This document shows positions 16,717 to 26,157 of a DNA stretch of 64,000 nucleotides, one piece after another. This DNA is from Leuconostoc carnosum (GTDB lineage: Bacteria > Bacillota > Bacilli > Lactobacillales > Lactobacillaceae). Each line of letters starts with the position of its first letter. Position 1 is the first letter of the stretch. Below the pieces are notes generated by a model. That model was not told the origin of the DNA and did not search any database. It saw nothing but the letters and a program-made list of their open reading frames with translations. Position numbers and translations under genes: made by a program. Location of the stretch: NCBI RefSeq assembly GCF_014207505.1, contig NZ_JACHGL010000001.1, forward strand, positions 248,001 to 312,000, in the 5' to 3' direction.

Positions 16717-16742
16717 AATATATCTATTATACATAAAAACCG

Positions 16743-16806
16743 TTGACAATTATAATGTAAACGGTTACAATAATAATTGCGTAAGCGTTTACGCAATTAT
16801 TATTGT
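16743..16806 (+). promoter_or_regulatory. Divergent malR/glucosidase promoter with two operators inside an 18-bp inverted repeat
   Basis: TTGACA (16743-16748), 17-base spacer and TACAAT (16766-16771) form the rightward promoter. Operator 1, GTAAACGGTTAC (16757-16768), overlaps the -10. Operator 2, GTAAGCGTTTAC (16781-16792), is the centre of a perfect inverted repeat with 18-base arms (16767-16784 and 16789-16806, 4-base centre). Two LacI-type sites about 24 bases apart suggest cooperative repression; the long repeat would also form a stem at the 5' end of the mRNA. Confidence 0.75.
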
Positions 16807-16834
16807 TTTAAATCTATATATGTGAGGGAAATTT

Positions 16835-18511
16835 ATGACAGAAATAAAATGGTGGCAAGAAGCCGTTGTCTACCAAATCTATCCACGGAGTTTTCAAGAT
16901 AGTAATGGTGATGGCATCGGCGATATTCCTGGCATTATTCAACATTTACCCTATTTAAAAAAATTGGGTATTCAAGTGATTTGGTTAAGTCCCATTTATC
17001 AATCACCAAATGATGATAATGGGTACGATATTAGTGACTATCAAAAAATATTACCAGAATTTGGTACGATGACTGATGTTGAAGAGATGCTTCAAGTTGC
17101 ACATCAATTGGGATTGAAGATCATGATGGACTTAGTGGTTAATCATACGTCAGACGAACACAACTGGTTTAAGGCAAGCCGTAAAACAAAAAATAATCCT
17201 TATCGTGATTACTATATTTGGCGTGATCCAGTCGATGGTCATGAACCTAATAATTGGCTGTCTGATTTTGGTGGGTCAGCATGGACCTATGATCAACAGA
17301 CCGAACAGTATTATCTGCACATCTTTTCTAAAAAACAGCCAGATTTAAATTGGGATAATCCGGTGTTGAGAAATGAGATTTATGCTACCATGACGTGGTG
17401 GCTAAATAAAGGTGTTGATGGCTTCCGAATGGATGTGATTAATCTTATTTCAAAAGACTCTGATTTCCCTGATGATCCAAATGTAGATGCGGTCAATCAT
17501 ACCTCATCAATGAATTTTGTAGCAAATGGGCAGCATGTCCATCACTATTTAAAAGAGATGAATCAGCAAGTATTGTCGCATTACGATGTTATCACTGTGG
17601 GCGAAGCGCCTAATGTCACGACAGCTGATGCAATAAAATATGCAGGGTTAGATTCAAATGAATTACAAATGGTCTTCCAGTTTGAGCATGTTGAAATTGA
17701 TAATAGTCCCGAAGGATTAGGTAAATGGAGCGATGAACGTTTCAAGTTGGTGGATTTGAAGCGGATTTTATCAAAATGGCAATCGGCGCTAGATGGGAAA
17801 GCATGGAATAGTCTATACTGGAATAATCATGATCGACCACGTGTGGTATCACGTTTTGGTAACGATTCGGATGAATATCGTGAAAAGTCTGCCAAAATGT
17901 TGGCAGTGACACTGCATTTTATGCAGGGGACACCTTATATTTATCAAGGTGAAGAAATTGGGATGACCAATATCGCCTTATCATCAATTAATCACTATCA
18001 AGATATCGATACACGTCATGCTTACCAAGATTTAGTAGTCGACCAAAAGCGAGTAACGCCAGAAAGAATGATGCAATTTATACATCATTCTTCTCGAGAT
18101 AATGCACGTACACCGATGCAGTGGGATAACACAGTTAATGCTGGTTTTACAACAGGGCAACCATGGTTAACTGTCAATCCAAATTATCGGCATATTAATG
18201 TCAATCAATCGCTTGAAGATGAACATTCAATCTTTCATTTTTATAAAAAAATTATTGCCTTACGACAACAGCTACCTATTATCACAACTGGGCGATATGA
18301 AGTTTTGGATTTAGAGGATAACGATGTTTATGCTTACAAACGTGTTGATGGCGAATCGCAGTTATTAATTGTCAGTAATTTTTCTAGTACAGAGCAGACG
18401 CGTCATTATCAATTAGGTCAGCAGGCTGAATTACTCATCAGTAATTATGCAGACGATGCCGGTGATTTACTAAGACCATATGAATCTAAAGTATATTTAG
18501 AGAATGTTTAA
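16835..18511 (+). CDS. GH13 alpha-glucosidase, oligo-1,6-glucosidase type
   Basis: 558 residues, GH13 subfamily 31 size. Catalytic barrel motifs: region I DLVVNHTS, region II GFRMDVIN (nucleophile Asp), region III VGEAPN (acid/base Glu), region IV NNHDRPR. Val directly after the nucleophile is the known signature of alpha-1,6 specificity (isomaltase, dextran glucosidase) as opposed to Thr in alpha-1,4 maltases. It starts MTEIKWWQEAVVYQIYPRSF, without a signal peptide, so it acts in the cytoplasm on imported isomaltose, panose or isomaltooligosaccharides. GAGGGAAA precedes the ATG. It is paralogous to the gene at 19945. Confidence 0.9.
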   Translation: MTEIKWWQEAVVYQIYPRSFQDSNGDGIGDIPGIIQHLPYLKKLGIQVIWLSPIYQSPNDDNGYDISDYQKILPEFGTMTDVEEMLQVAHQLGLKIMMDLVVNHTSDEHNWFKASRKTKNNPYRDYYIWRDPVDGHEPNNWLSDFGGSAWTYDQQTEQYYLHIFSKKQPDLNWDNPVLRNEIYATMTWWLNKGVDGFRMDVINLISKDSDFPDDPNVDAVNHTSSMNFVANGQHVHHYLKEMNQQVLSHYDVITVGEAPNVTTADAIKYAGLDSNELQMVFQFEHVEIDNSPEGLGKWSDERFKLVDLKRILSKWQSALDGKAWNSLYWNNHDRPRVVSRFGNDSDEYREKSAKMLAVTLHFMQGTPYIYQGEEIGMTNIALSSINHYQDIDTRHAYQDLVVDQKRVTPERMMQFIHHSSRDNARTPMQWDNTVNAGFTTGQPWLTVNPNYRHINVNQSLEDEHSIFHFYKKIIALRQQLPIITTGRYEVLDLEDNDVYAYKRVDGESQLLIVSNFSSTEQTRHYQLGQQAELLISNYADDAGDLLRPYESKVYLENV

Positions 18512-18521
18512 ACGTTTAAAT

Positions 18522-18533
18522 GTAAGCGCTTAC
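18522..18533. promoter_or_regulatory. LacI-family operator upstream of the sugar symporter
   Basis: GTAAGCGCTTAC, a perfect 12-bp palindrome of the same type as the other sites of this locus, located 10 bases after the glucosidase stop. A hairpin GACTAG/CTAGTC (18549-18554, 18565-18570) sits between it and the ribosome binding site of the next gene. Confidence 0.65.
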
Positions 18534-18582
18534 TAAAATTATTAAATAGACTAGAGGACTTGCACTAGTCAAGGAGAATATA

Positions 18583-19920
18583 ATGGTGGATATAAAAACA
18601 CAAAATAGAAGAGAATTACCGATACTAACCAGTATGCAGCTATTTTTAATGACTGTTGGGTACGCTGGTGTACAAGTTGCTTTTTCAGTGCAAACTGGAA
18701 ATATGGGAAGAATTTTTCAGACGTTAGGAACAGATCCGACGAAACTTGGTTTCTTCTTTATTCTACCGCCTTTAGCCGGTATGATCACACAACCGCTTGT
18801 TGGTATGTTTTCAGATAAAACATGGATTCCAAAATTAGGCAGACGAATACCATACTTGATAGGTGGATGTCTTGTTTCATTAATTGTTTTGTTGCTATTG
18901 CCAAATACTGGTTCATTTGGTTTTGGTTATGGTTCACTTACTGCACTCTGGTTTGGTGCCGTTACAGTTTTGTTCATGGATTTATCAGCCAATGTGTCCA
19001 TGCAGCCATTTAAAATGATCATTCCAGACATGGTGAATCAGTCTCAAACTGATAAGGCATGGAGTTTGCAAAATATATGGGGTAGTTTAGGTGGTGTGAT
19101 TGCCTTTATGTTCCCTTTCATTTTGACAACATTTGGGGTGCCTAATACTGCCGCACGTGGTGTTGTGCCAGATTCTGTAAAAATATCATTCTATGTTGCA
19201 GCTGGTATCTTGCTTTTATCAACAATTTTCACATTAAAAAATGTTAAAGAGTATGACCCAGAAACTTTGGCATATTATCATGGCTTTGCAAATGCAGATA
19301 AGAAGCACGAATCGTTACTTGATATTTTGAAGCATGCACCAAAAGTTTTTTGGACATTAGGTATTGTAGAATTCTTTATTTGGTTTGGTATTCCTTATAT
19401 GTGGACGTACTCAACAGGTGCTTTATCTGAAAATATATGGGGTGTGTCAGACCCAGCTTCTGCTGGATATCAAGCAGCTGGTAACTGGTTTGGTATTTTA
19501 CAGGCTGTTTATTCAATTGTTGCTATTATTGTTGGTCTCTTTTTCCAAAAATTGAATAATAGTACACGAAAAGGCGCTTTCTTCTTGAGTCTTATCGCTG
19601 GTGGTTTAGGATTCTTAGTTGTGGCTTATGGGCACACACACTTGACTTCATTTATTGGTTTTGTATTGATTGGTATTGGTTGGATCGCCATTATATCAAT
19701 TCCATTTACCATTTTAACCAACGCGTTAAACGGTATGCATGACGGTGTATATTTAGGTTTGTTTAATTGCTTTATCTGTATACCACAAATTGTTGCTTCA
19801 ATTGCTAGTTTTGCTATTTTCCCAGCAGTAGGAAAGTCAATGGCACATATGCTTGCAATTGCTGGTGTTTTCTTAATGATAGGTGGTTGCTTGATCTTTA
19901 TTGTTAAGGAAGAAAAATAG
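18583..19920 (+). CDS. malT: Maltose/oligosaccharide:proton symporter (MFS, SLC45-like)
   Basis: 445 residues with about twelve transmembrane segments. The loop GMFSDKTWIPKLGRRIPYLIGG between helices 2 and 3 is the MFS motif D-x-x-x-(x)-G-R-R form found in the sucrose/maltose (SUT/SLC45, GPH-like) group, including the MalT permeases of lactobacilli. It sits between two alpha-glucosidase genes and near maltose phosphorylase, so maltose or isomaltooligosaccharides are the likely cargo. AAGGAG is 7 bases before the ATG. Confidence 0.85.
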   Translation: MVDIKTQNRRELPILTSMQLFLMTVGYAGVQVAFSVQTGNMGRIFQTLGTDPTKLGFFFILPPLAGMITQPLVGMFSDKTWIPKLGRRIPYLIGGCLVSLIVLLLLPNTGSFGFGYGSLTALWFGAVTVLFMDLSANVSMQPFKMIIPDMVNQSQTDKAWSLQNIWGSLGGVIAFMFPFILTTFGVPNTAARGVVPDSVKISFYVAAGILLLSTIFTLKNVKEYDPETLAYYHGFANADKKHESLLDILKHAPKVFWTLGIVEFFIWFGIPYMWTYSTGALSENIWGVSDPASAGYQAAGNWFGILQAVYSIVAIIVGLFFQKLNNSTRKGAFFLSLIAGGLGFLVVAYGHTHLTSFIGFVLIGIGWIAIISIPFTILTNALNGMHDGVYLGLFNCFICIPQIVASIASFAIFPAVGKSMAHMLAIAGVFLMIGGCLIFIVKEEK

Positions 19921-19944
19921 AATTTAGAAAAGGGGTTAGAAATT

Positions 19945-21627
19945 ATGACAAATAACATTAAATGGTGGCAAAAGGCAGTTGTATATCAGGTTTATCCAAG
20001 ATCATTTCAAGATGCAAATGGTGATGGCATAGGAGATTTGAAAGGGATTGAACAGCGGCTTGATTATATTCAAAAATTAGGCGCGGATGTGATTTGGTTA
20101 AATCCAATTTACGCTTCACCCGACAAAGACAATGGTTATGATATTTCTGATTATGAAGATATTAACCAAAAATTTGGAACCATGGCTGATTTTGATGATT
20201 TATTAGAAAAAGCGCATGATAAAGGTCTAAAAATATTAATGGATTTGGTGGTCAATCACACTTCTGATCAACATCAGTGGTTTATTGAGAGCCGTTCGTC
20301 TAAAGATAATGACAAGCGTGATTTTTATATTTGGCGTGATCCGGTTGATGGTCATGAACCAAATAATTGGGGATCATTCTTCTCTGGCCCTGCTTGGAAA
20401 TTTGATGAAGCGACTGGTCAATATTATCTCCATTTATTTGTTGAGGGACAACCTGATTTAAATTGGGCCAATCCAGAAGTTAGACAAGCAGTGTTTGATA
20501 TGATGAACTTCTGGGTAGATAAAGGTATTGATGGCTTCCGTATGGATGTTATTTCATTAATTTCAAAACCAGATGGTTTGCCAGATGGTGAAGTACCAAA
20601 TAATGGTGAATATGGTAATTCAGATAAAGCAGTAGCCAACGGTCCCCACGTCCATGACTATCTTCAAGAAATGCGCCAAAAAGTTTTAAACCGTGCTGAT
20701 ATGATGACTGTTGGTGAGGCATCGGGTGTTGATATTACTAATGCTGTCCGATATGCTAATACAGATGGTTCTGAATTGAATATGGTATTTCAATTTGAAC
20801 ATATGGGATTAGATAATAACCCAAATCCCGCATTAAGTAAGTGGTATGACAAAAAAGTATCATTGGTTGATTTGAAGGAAAACTTATCAAAATGGCAAAA
20901 TGAATTGGCTGGTAAAGCCTGGAACTCACTTTACTGGGATAATCATGATCAGCCACGAGCAGTTTCTCGATACGGAGATGATAGGCCAGAATATCGCGTT
21001 GTTTCAGCAAAAATGGTTGCCACATTGCTTCATTTTCTTCAAGGCACACCGTACGTTTATCAAGGTGAAGAAATTGGTATGACTAACGCTTATAACCTCA
21101 AACGTGAGGATTTTGATGATGTAGAAATTAAGCAAGCTTTTAAATATCTTGTGGAGAAAACTAAGTTAGTTGATGAAAATACTATGCTTAATTACGTTCA
21201 TGCTAAAGGGCGTGATAATGCAAGAACACCCATGCAGTGGGATGATTCAGAGAATGCTGGGTTTACAACAGGTACACCTTGGTTGAAGTTGAATAGTAAT
21301 TATGACAGTATCAATGTCCAAGAAGCGTTGGCGGATAAAAATTCTATTTTCTATTATTATCAAAAATTAATCCGTTTACGTCATGATATGCCAATTATAA
21401 CAACTGGTATTTATGAGTTGCTAGATGCGCAAGATGCTGAAGTATATGCTTACCGACGTGTCGGCGAAAAAGACCAATTACTAGTAATTAATAATTTCAC
21501 AGATCAAAAATTAACGCGAGAATACCATGTACCAAGTGATGCTAAATTGATTATTAGTAATTATTCTGATGATCAAGGTGAGACACTACGACCATACGAA
21601 GCCAAAGTTTATCTTTTTAAGAAGTAA
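19945..21627 (+). CDS. GH13 alpha-glucosidase, second oligo-1,6-glucosidase type paralogue
   Basis: 560 residues, strongly similar along its length to the product of 16835-18511. Catalytic motifs DLVVNHTS, GFRMDVIS, VGEASG and DNHDQPR are present; Val after the nucleophile again predicts alpha-1,6 preference. Differences near the +1 site (GEASG against GEAPN; DNHDQPR against NNHDRPR) suggest the two enzymes differ in chain length or linkage preference. No signal peptide. It starts 24 bases after the symporter with AAAAGGGG upstream, so the two are cotranscribed. Confidence 0.9.
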   Translation: MTNNIKWWQKAVVYQVYPRSFQDANGDGIGDLKGIEQRLDYIQKLGADVIWLNPIYASPDKDNGYDISDYEDINQKFGTMADFDDLLEKAHDKGLKILMDLVVNHTSDQHQWFIESRSSKDNDKRDFYIWRDPVDGHEPNNWGSFFSGPAWKFDEATGQYYLHLFVEGQPDLNWANPEVRQAVFDMMNFWVDKGIDGFRMDVISLISKPDGLPDGEVPNNGEYGNSDKAVANGPHVHDYLQEMRQKVLNRADMMTVGEASGVDITNAVRYANTDGSELNMVFQFEHMGLDNNPNPALSKWYDKKVSLVDLKENLSKWQNELAGKAWNSLYWDNHDQPRAVSRYGDDRPEYRVVSAKMVATLLHFLQGTPYVYQGEEIGMTNAYNLKREDFDDVEIKQAFKYLVEKTKLVDENTMLNYVHAKGRDNARTPMQWDDSENAGFTTGTPWLKLNSNYDSINVQEALADKNSIFYYYQKLIRLRHDMPIITTGIYELLDAQDAEVYAYRRVGEKDQLLVINNFTDQKLTREYHVPSDAKLIISNYSDDQGETLRPYEAKVYLFKK

Positions 21628-21654
21628 TAGTGGCATCGTGTGAATATTAAAATT

Positions 21655-21916
21655 GACTTGACTTTGATCGCTGTTAAAGATATGATAAAAACATATATTA
21701 AAGCCGATGAAATTGGAAAAATTATTGTTTAGTCAATCAGAAATTTTGCGTATGATGCGAGCAAAACAAAGACATAATTTTAGACACCTTTGAGGTCGCT
21801 GTTGTTTAAGGCAGTGCGTGGTAGCGCGATAAGCAGCAGAAGTGATACCTTAGGGTATCAATATTTAAGGTGGTACCGTGCAATTGCGCCCTTAACGAGA
21901 AATCGTTAAGGGCGTT
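21655..21916 (+). ncRNA. T-box riboswitch of the hisS-aspS operon
   Basis: This is most of the 361-base gap before hisS. The T-box sequence AAGGTGGTACCGTG (21867-21880; consensus AGGGTGGNACCGCG) is followed by a terminator with arms CGCCCTTAACGA and TCGTTAAGGGCG plus T5 (21887-21919). A perfect small stem TGATACC/GGTATCA (21843-21860) corresponds to stem III. The probable specifier region reads GACAC at 21783-21787, holding an Asp codon (GAC) overlapping a His codon (CAC), matching the two downstream synthetases. Uncharged tRNA would stabilise the antiterminator and allow hisS-aspS transcription. The 5' boundary of stem I is estimated by pairing GACTTT with GAGGTC. Confidence 0.85.
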
Positions 21917-21954
21917 TTTCGGTTTTTCAATTAAAAATATTAAGGAGAAAATTG

Positions 21955-21981
21955 ATGTATATTTTCATACGTCAAGAATAA
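21955..21981 (+). other. Eight-codon minicistron before hisS
   Basis: AAGGAG (21942-21947) is 7 bases from an ATG that opens the frame MYIFIRQE-stop. The hisS ATG follows 7 bases after this stop and has no Shine-Dalgarno. hisS may be translated by termination-reinitiation. Confidence 0.45.
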
Positions 21982-21988
21982 AATAATT

Positions 21989-23290
21989 ATGTCAAAATCT
22001 ATATTCCAACGGCCAAAGGGTACCGCTGATTTATTACCCGATCAAACTGCCCAGTGGCAACATGTTGAAAGTGTCGCACGGTTACTTTTTGGTGATTATA
22101 ATTTTAAAGAAGTTAGAACACCAATATTTGAAAATTTTGATGTTTTTTCACGTTCAGCAGGTGATACGTCTGATGTTGTGACCAAAGAAATGTATGATTT
22201 TCATGATAAAGGTGATCGTCATGTTGCACTTAGACCTGAGGGTACTGCTGGCATTGTGCGTGCTTATGTTGAAAATAAGTTATTTGGGCCAGAATTTGAT
22301 AAGCCATACAAAGTTTTTTATATGGGACCAATGTTTCGCTATGAACGACCACAGGCTGGCCGTTTTCGTCAATTTCATCAAATTGGTGTCGAGGCTTTTG
22401 GGTCCAATGCACCAGCACTTGATGTTGAAATTATTGCAATGGCGGTAGATTTTTTCAAAATTTTAGGTTTGAAAAATTTAAAAGTAGCAATTAATACATT
22501 GGGTGACCGCGAGTCACGAGATGCGTATCGTCAGGCTTTAATTGACTATTTAACACCGCATAAAGCTGAATTATCTGTTGACTCACAAGAGCGATTAGAT
22601 AAAAATCCGTTACGTGTTTTGGATTCAAAAGACCCACGAGATCAAGTATTTGTTGCAGATGCACCATCTATTTTGGATTATTTATCAGATGAAGCAACAA
22701 CACATTGGCAGCAAGTAAAGGCCTTATTACAAGCGTTGGCTATTGATTTTGAAATTGATACAACAATGGTTCGTGGCCTGGATTATTACAATGATACGAT
22801 ATTTGAAATCATGACCGTTGATGAAAACTTAAAAGGCGCAGCTACAATTGCTGGTGGCGGTCGCTATTCTGGTTTAGTGTCAGAATTTGGTGGACCTGAA
22901 ACAGCTGGTTTTGGTTTTGGTATTGGGGTGGAACGCTTAATCAACTTATTGAATGCGCATGATGTTGCGCCAAAAGTTAATCATGATTTAGATTTCTATA
23001 TTGTCAATATTGGGATCGCAACTGATCTTGTTGCAACTCAAATTGTACAAAGTATTCGTTCATTTGGTTATATTGCCGAACGCGATTATTTAGCACGTTC
23101 AGCTAAAGCACAATTTAAGACAGCTGATCGCCAGCATGCAAAATATGTTGTTACAATTGGGGAGCAAGAATTAGCCAACCATACAGCTAAAATTAAAAAT
23201 ATGACTACTGGTCAGCAGAAACTGGTAAAGTTAGCAGATTTGTATACAGATTTGCCAACCATTATTGATTCAGAAGGAGATGAACAATGA
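21989..23290 (+). CDS. hisS: Histidyl-tRNA synthetase
   Basis: 433 residues, class II synthetase charging tRNA-His. N-terminal [11 protein letters not shown], motif 2 in the [20 protein letters not shown] segment, histidine-binding [12 protein letters not shown] and motif 3 [10 protein letters not shown], followed by the C-terminal anticodon-binding domain (about 330-425). The ATG at 21989 gives the normal N-terminus but lacks a ribosome binding site (see minicistron). It overlaps aspS by ATGA and is controlled by the T-box upstream. Confidence 0.95.
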   Translation: MSKSIFQRPKGTADLLPDQTAQWQHVESVARLLFGDYNFKEVRTPIFENFDVFSRSAGDTSDVVTKEMYDFHDKGDRHVALRPEGTAGIVRAYVENKLFGPEFDKPYKVFYMGPMFRYERPQAGRFRQFHQIGVEAFGSNAPALDVEIIAMAVDFFKILGLKNLKVAINTLGDRESRDAYRQALIDYLTPHKAELSVDSQERLDKNPLRVLDSKDPRDQVFVADAPSILDYLSDEATTHWQQVKALLQALAIDFEIDTTMVRGLDYYNDTIFEIMTVDENLKGAATIAGGGRYSGLVSEFGGPETAGFGFGIGVERLINLLNAHDVAPKVNHDLDFYIVNIGIATDLVATQIVQSIRSFGYIAERDYLARSAKAQFKTADRQHAKYVVTIGEQELANHTAKIKNMTTGQQKLVKLADLYTDLPTIIDSEGDEQ

Positions 23291-25056
23291 AACGTACAAC
23301 TTATGCAGGATTAATTGATGAAAGTTATCTTGGACAATCTGTCAAATTGGCTGGATGGGTCCAGAAACGTCGTAATTTTGGCGACTTGATTTTTATAGAT
23401 TTACGTGATCGTGAGGGTATCGTACAATTAACGTTCAACGCAACAAACGCTGAGTCGCTTAAGGTTGCAGACGAAATGCGTAATGAGTATGTGGTGTCAA
23501 TTACCGGGGAAGTTGTTAAACGTAAAGAAAGCCAGATTAATGATAAAATCAAATCAGGTACGGTTGAGATTGATGTTGTCAGTGCTAAAATCTTGTCACA
23601 GTCAAAAACGCCACCATTTTACATTGAAGATGACGTTAATGCCAATGAGGAGCTGAAATTACAGTATCGCTATTTAGACTTGCGCCGCCCAGAAATGCAG
23701 AAAAATCTTAGAATTCGTTCGAAAATTATGTCTAGCGCTAGTCACTTTATGGACAATAATGATTTCATTAATATTGAAACACCCATTTTAGCCAAATCAA
23801 CACCAGAAGGAGCACGTGATTATTTGGTACCTTCACGTATTTTCCCAGGTTCGTTTTATGCACTACCACAATCGCCACAGCTTTTTAAGCAATTATTAAT
23901 GGGCGCAGGATTTGACCGTTATTTCCAAATTGCACGTGCTTTTCGTGATGAAGATTTACGTGGCGATCGTCAGCCAGAATTTACGCAAATGGATGTGGAA
24001 ATGTCATTCATGTCGGCAGACGAAATTCGTGCGCTAGTTAATGAATGGGTTAAGGCAATGATGAAAGACGTTGTTGCGTTTGATTTGGATACGAAAAAAA
24101 TTCCAACATTAACATGGCAGGAATCAATGGACCGTTTTGGTACAGATAAACCTGACCTACGTATTGCATATGAAATTCATGATTTATCTGATCTTATGAA
24201 ACAAAGCGAGTTTGGTGTCTTTTCTAAGGCTGTTCAAGACGGTGGTGTTGTCAAAGCTATTGCCATTCCTGGCGGTGCAGCGCACTATTCACGTAAAGAT
24301 ATTGACAAGTTGGCCCAATATATTGAGCGTTTTGGTGCTAAAGGTTTGGCTTGGTTAAAGGTTACTGAAGAAGGTGTTACTGGACCAATTGCTAAGTTTT
24401 TCCCTGAAGCAAGTCAGTTAGTTAAGGCTGCTGGTGCACATGTTGGTGATTTGTTGCTCTTTGGTGCTGGACGTAACGATGTTGTTTCGGCAACATTAGA
24501 TTATTTGCGTCGTCAAACAGCGCAAGATCTTAATTTAGTTGATCAAACAAATCCATGGGCATTTGCTTGGATTGTGGATTGGCCACTATTTGAATATTCA
24601 GAAGATTTTGATCGTTGGATTGCTGCCCATCATCCATTCACAATGCCAAACGAAGAAGATTTGCACTACTTAGATGAAGGGGAAGATCCTCATCAAGCAC
24701 ATGCACAAAGTTATGACCTTGTGTTAAATGGTTATGAATTAGGTTCTGGTTCAATTCGTATTCACAGTATGGCGATTCAAGAAAAAATGTTAAAAGCACT
24801 TGGCTTCACACCGGAAAAAGCACATGAAGCTTTCGGATTCTTACTAGAAGGTATGTCATATGGTTTCCCACCAATGGGTGGTATTGCTTTGGGACTCGAT
24901 CGCTTAGCCATGCTACTAGCTGGTCAAGAAAATATTCGTGAAGTGATTGCTTTCCCAAAGAATTCTCGTGCCACTGAACCAATGACAGAAGCACCAACAC
25001 GCGTTGATGGCAAACAATTAAATGATTTAGGGTTATTTGTGCCAGAAAGTGACTAA
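23287..25056 (+). CDS. aspS: Aspartyl-tRNA synthetase
   Basis: 589 residues, bacterial-type class IIb enzyme. N-terminal OB-fold (about 1-105), catalytic domain with motif 2 [18 protein letters not shown], the bacterial GAD insertion domain (about 300-410), and motif 3 [15 protein letters not shown]. Its ATG overlaps the hisS stop (ATGA), so the two are translationally coupled and share T-box control. The remaining 3' end ([11 protein letters not shown]) is normal. Confidence 0.95.
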   Translation: MKRTTYAGLIDESYLGQSVKLAGWVQKRRNFGDLIFIDLRDREGIVQLTFNATNAESLKVADEMRNEYVVSITGEVVKRKESQINDKIKSGTVEIDVVSAKILSQSKTPPFYIEDDVNANEELKLQYRYLDLRRPEMQKNLRIRSKIMSSASHFMDNNDFINIETPILAKSTPEGARDYLVPSRIFPGSFYALPQSPQLFKQLLMGAGFDRYFQIARAFRDEDLRGDRQPEFTQMDVEMSFMSADEIRALVNEWVKAMMKDVVAFDLDTKKIPTLTWQESMDRFGTDKPDLRIAYEIHDLSDLMKQSEFGVFSKAVQDGGVVKAIAIPGGAAHYSRKDIDKLAQYIERFGAKGLAWLKVTEEGVTGPIAKFFPEASQLVKAAGAHVGDLLLFGAGRNDVVSATLDYLRRQTAQDLNLVDQTNPWAFAWIVDWPLFEYSEDFDRWIAAHHPFTMPNEEDLHYLDEGEDPHQAHAQSYDLVLNGYELGSGSIRIHSMAIQEKMLKALGFTPEKAHEAFGFLLEGMSYGFPPMGGIALGLDRLAMLLAGQENIREVIAFPKNSRATEPMTEAPTRVDGKQLNDLGLFVPESD

Positions 25057-25238
25057 TAGAATAGGTTTTTGAAAATAAAATGTTAGTATCGTATTTTATA
25101 ATTGCTAATGTTATGATTAGATGGGCTAATCGTTAGAGAATATTATTTGACCTTGACAGTTTGAAAGTATTTTACTGATAAGTTCAAAAAATAAAAGTAT
25201 CAATCCAGAGGGAATAGGAACTATAAAGTGCGTTAATT

Positions 25239-26105
25239 ATGCAAAAACTTATTCACAATTTTATGAAAAACCAATACGCTAGTCGTGTTGGTGGCGCTGT
25301 ATTTTATGGTGTCATTGTTGCATTTGCTATGAATTATTTCTGGCGTCCAGGGCATATTTATTCGTCAGGTTTTACTGGATTTGCGCAGCTAGTTACGACA
25401 TTGACTGGGGATAGAATACCTGTCGCTTTAGCACTAGCATTGGTTAACTTACCAATGTTAGTAATTGCTTGGTGGAAGTTATCTTGGCGTTTTGCTACTT
25501 TTACCACGTTGGCAGTATTATTAAGTTCGGGTTTGATGCCATTATTTGATACAAGGCGTATTTTAACACCTGATCCATTGATCAATGCCATGTTTGGTGG
25601 GGCGCTTAATGGTATGGCGGTAGGAACCGCCTTACGTTATGGCGTTGGTACCGGTGGTTTAGATGTTATTGGTTTACTAGTTAAGAAGCATTTCGGTTTC
25701 AAAATGGGACCCATTAATCTTGGCTTTAATGCATTAATTATGGTTGGTGCAGGATTAACTTATGGTTGGAAATATGCTTTGTATTCAATTGTTGGTGTGA
25801 TTATTAGTTCACGTATGATTGATGCTTTTTATACACGTCAGCAGCAGATGCAGGTGATGATTATTACAACTAAACCAGATGAAATGGTTGATGGTATTCA
25901 ACGAAAAATGCGTCGAGGCGTCACGATTATTAATGATGCGCGTGGTGGTTATACAGGTCAAGAGCGATCAGTTTTGCTAACAGTGATCACGCAACAAGAG
26001 CGCTACGAATTACGTGAGGCAATGCGAGAAGTGGACGCACAAGCTTTTTCATCTACTTGGAAGATTGAGCATACTGTCGGTCGTTTTTATGAACCGGAGT
26101 TATAA
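25239..26105 (+). CDS. YitT-family membrane protein (DUF161/DUF2179)
   Basis: 288 residues. Five to six transmembrane helices occupy about residues 15-185, including the glycine-rich LRYGVGTGGLDVIGLLVKK segment characteristic of the family; the cytoplasmic C-terminal domain (about 195-285, with RGVTIINDARGGYTGQERSVLLTVI) is the DUF2179 part. Family function is not established. The ATG at 25239 lacks a close ribosome binding site; GAGGGAATAGGAA is 22-31 bases upstream and a two-codon frame GTG-CGT-TAA (25228-25236) stops two bases before the ATG. A TTGACA element near 25155 may be its promoter. Confidence 0.87.
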   Translation: MQKLIHNFMKNQYASRVGGAVFYGVIVAFAMNYFWRPGHIYSSGFTGFAQLVTTLTGDRIPVALALALVNLPMLVIAWWKLSWRFATFTTLAVLLSSGLMPLFDTRRILTPDPLINAMFGGALNGMAVGTALRYGVGTGGLDVIGLLVKKHFGFKMGPINLGFNALIMVGAGLTYGWKYALYSIVGVIISSRMIDAFYTRQQQMQVMIITTKPDEMVDGIQRKMRRGVTIINDARGGYTGQERSVLLTVITQQERYELREAMREVDAQAFSSTWKIEHTVGRFYEPEL

Positions 26106-26122
26106 TGTTTGATTATCAAGAC

Positions 26123-26156
26123 AAAAACGTCAACACATATGTGTTGACGTTTTTTA
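26123..26156. terminator. Bidirectional terminator between yitT and the amino acid permease
   Basis: Perfect palindrome of AAAAACGTCAACACAT with ATGTGTTGACGTTTTTT; it serves both convergent genes. Confidence 0.9.
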
Positions 26157-26157
26157 T

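Noticed and set aside
16835-21627. Recent tandem duplication or mobile element around the two glucosidase genes
   Set aside because: The paralogues differ widely at DNA level and no terminal repeats or transposase genes were seen, so the duplication is old.
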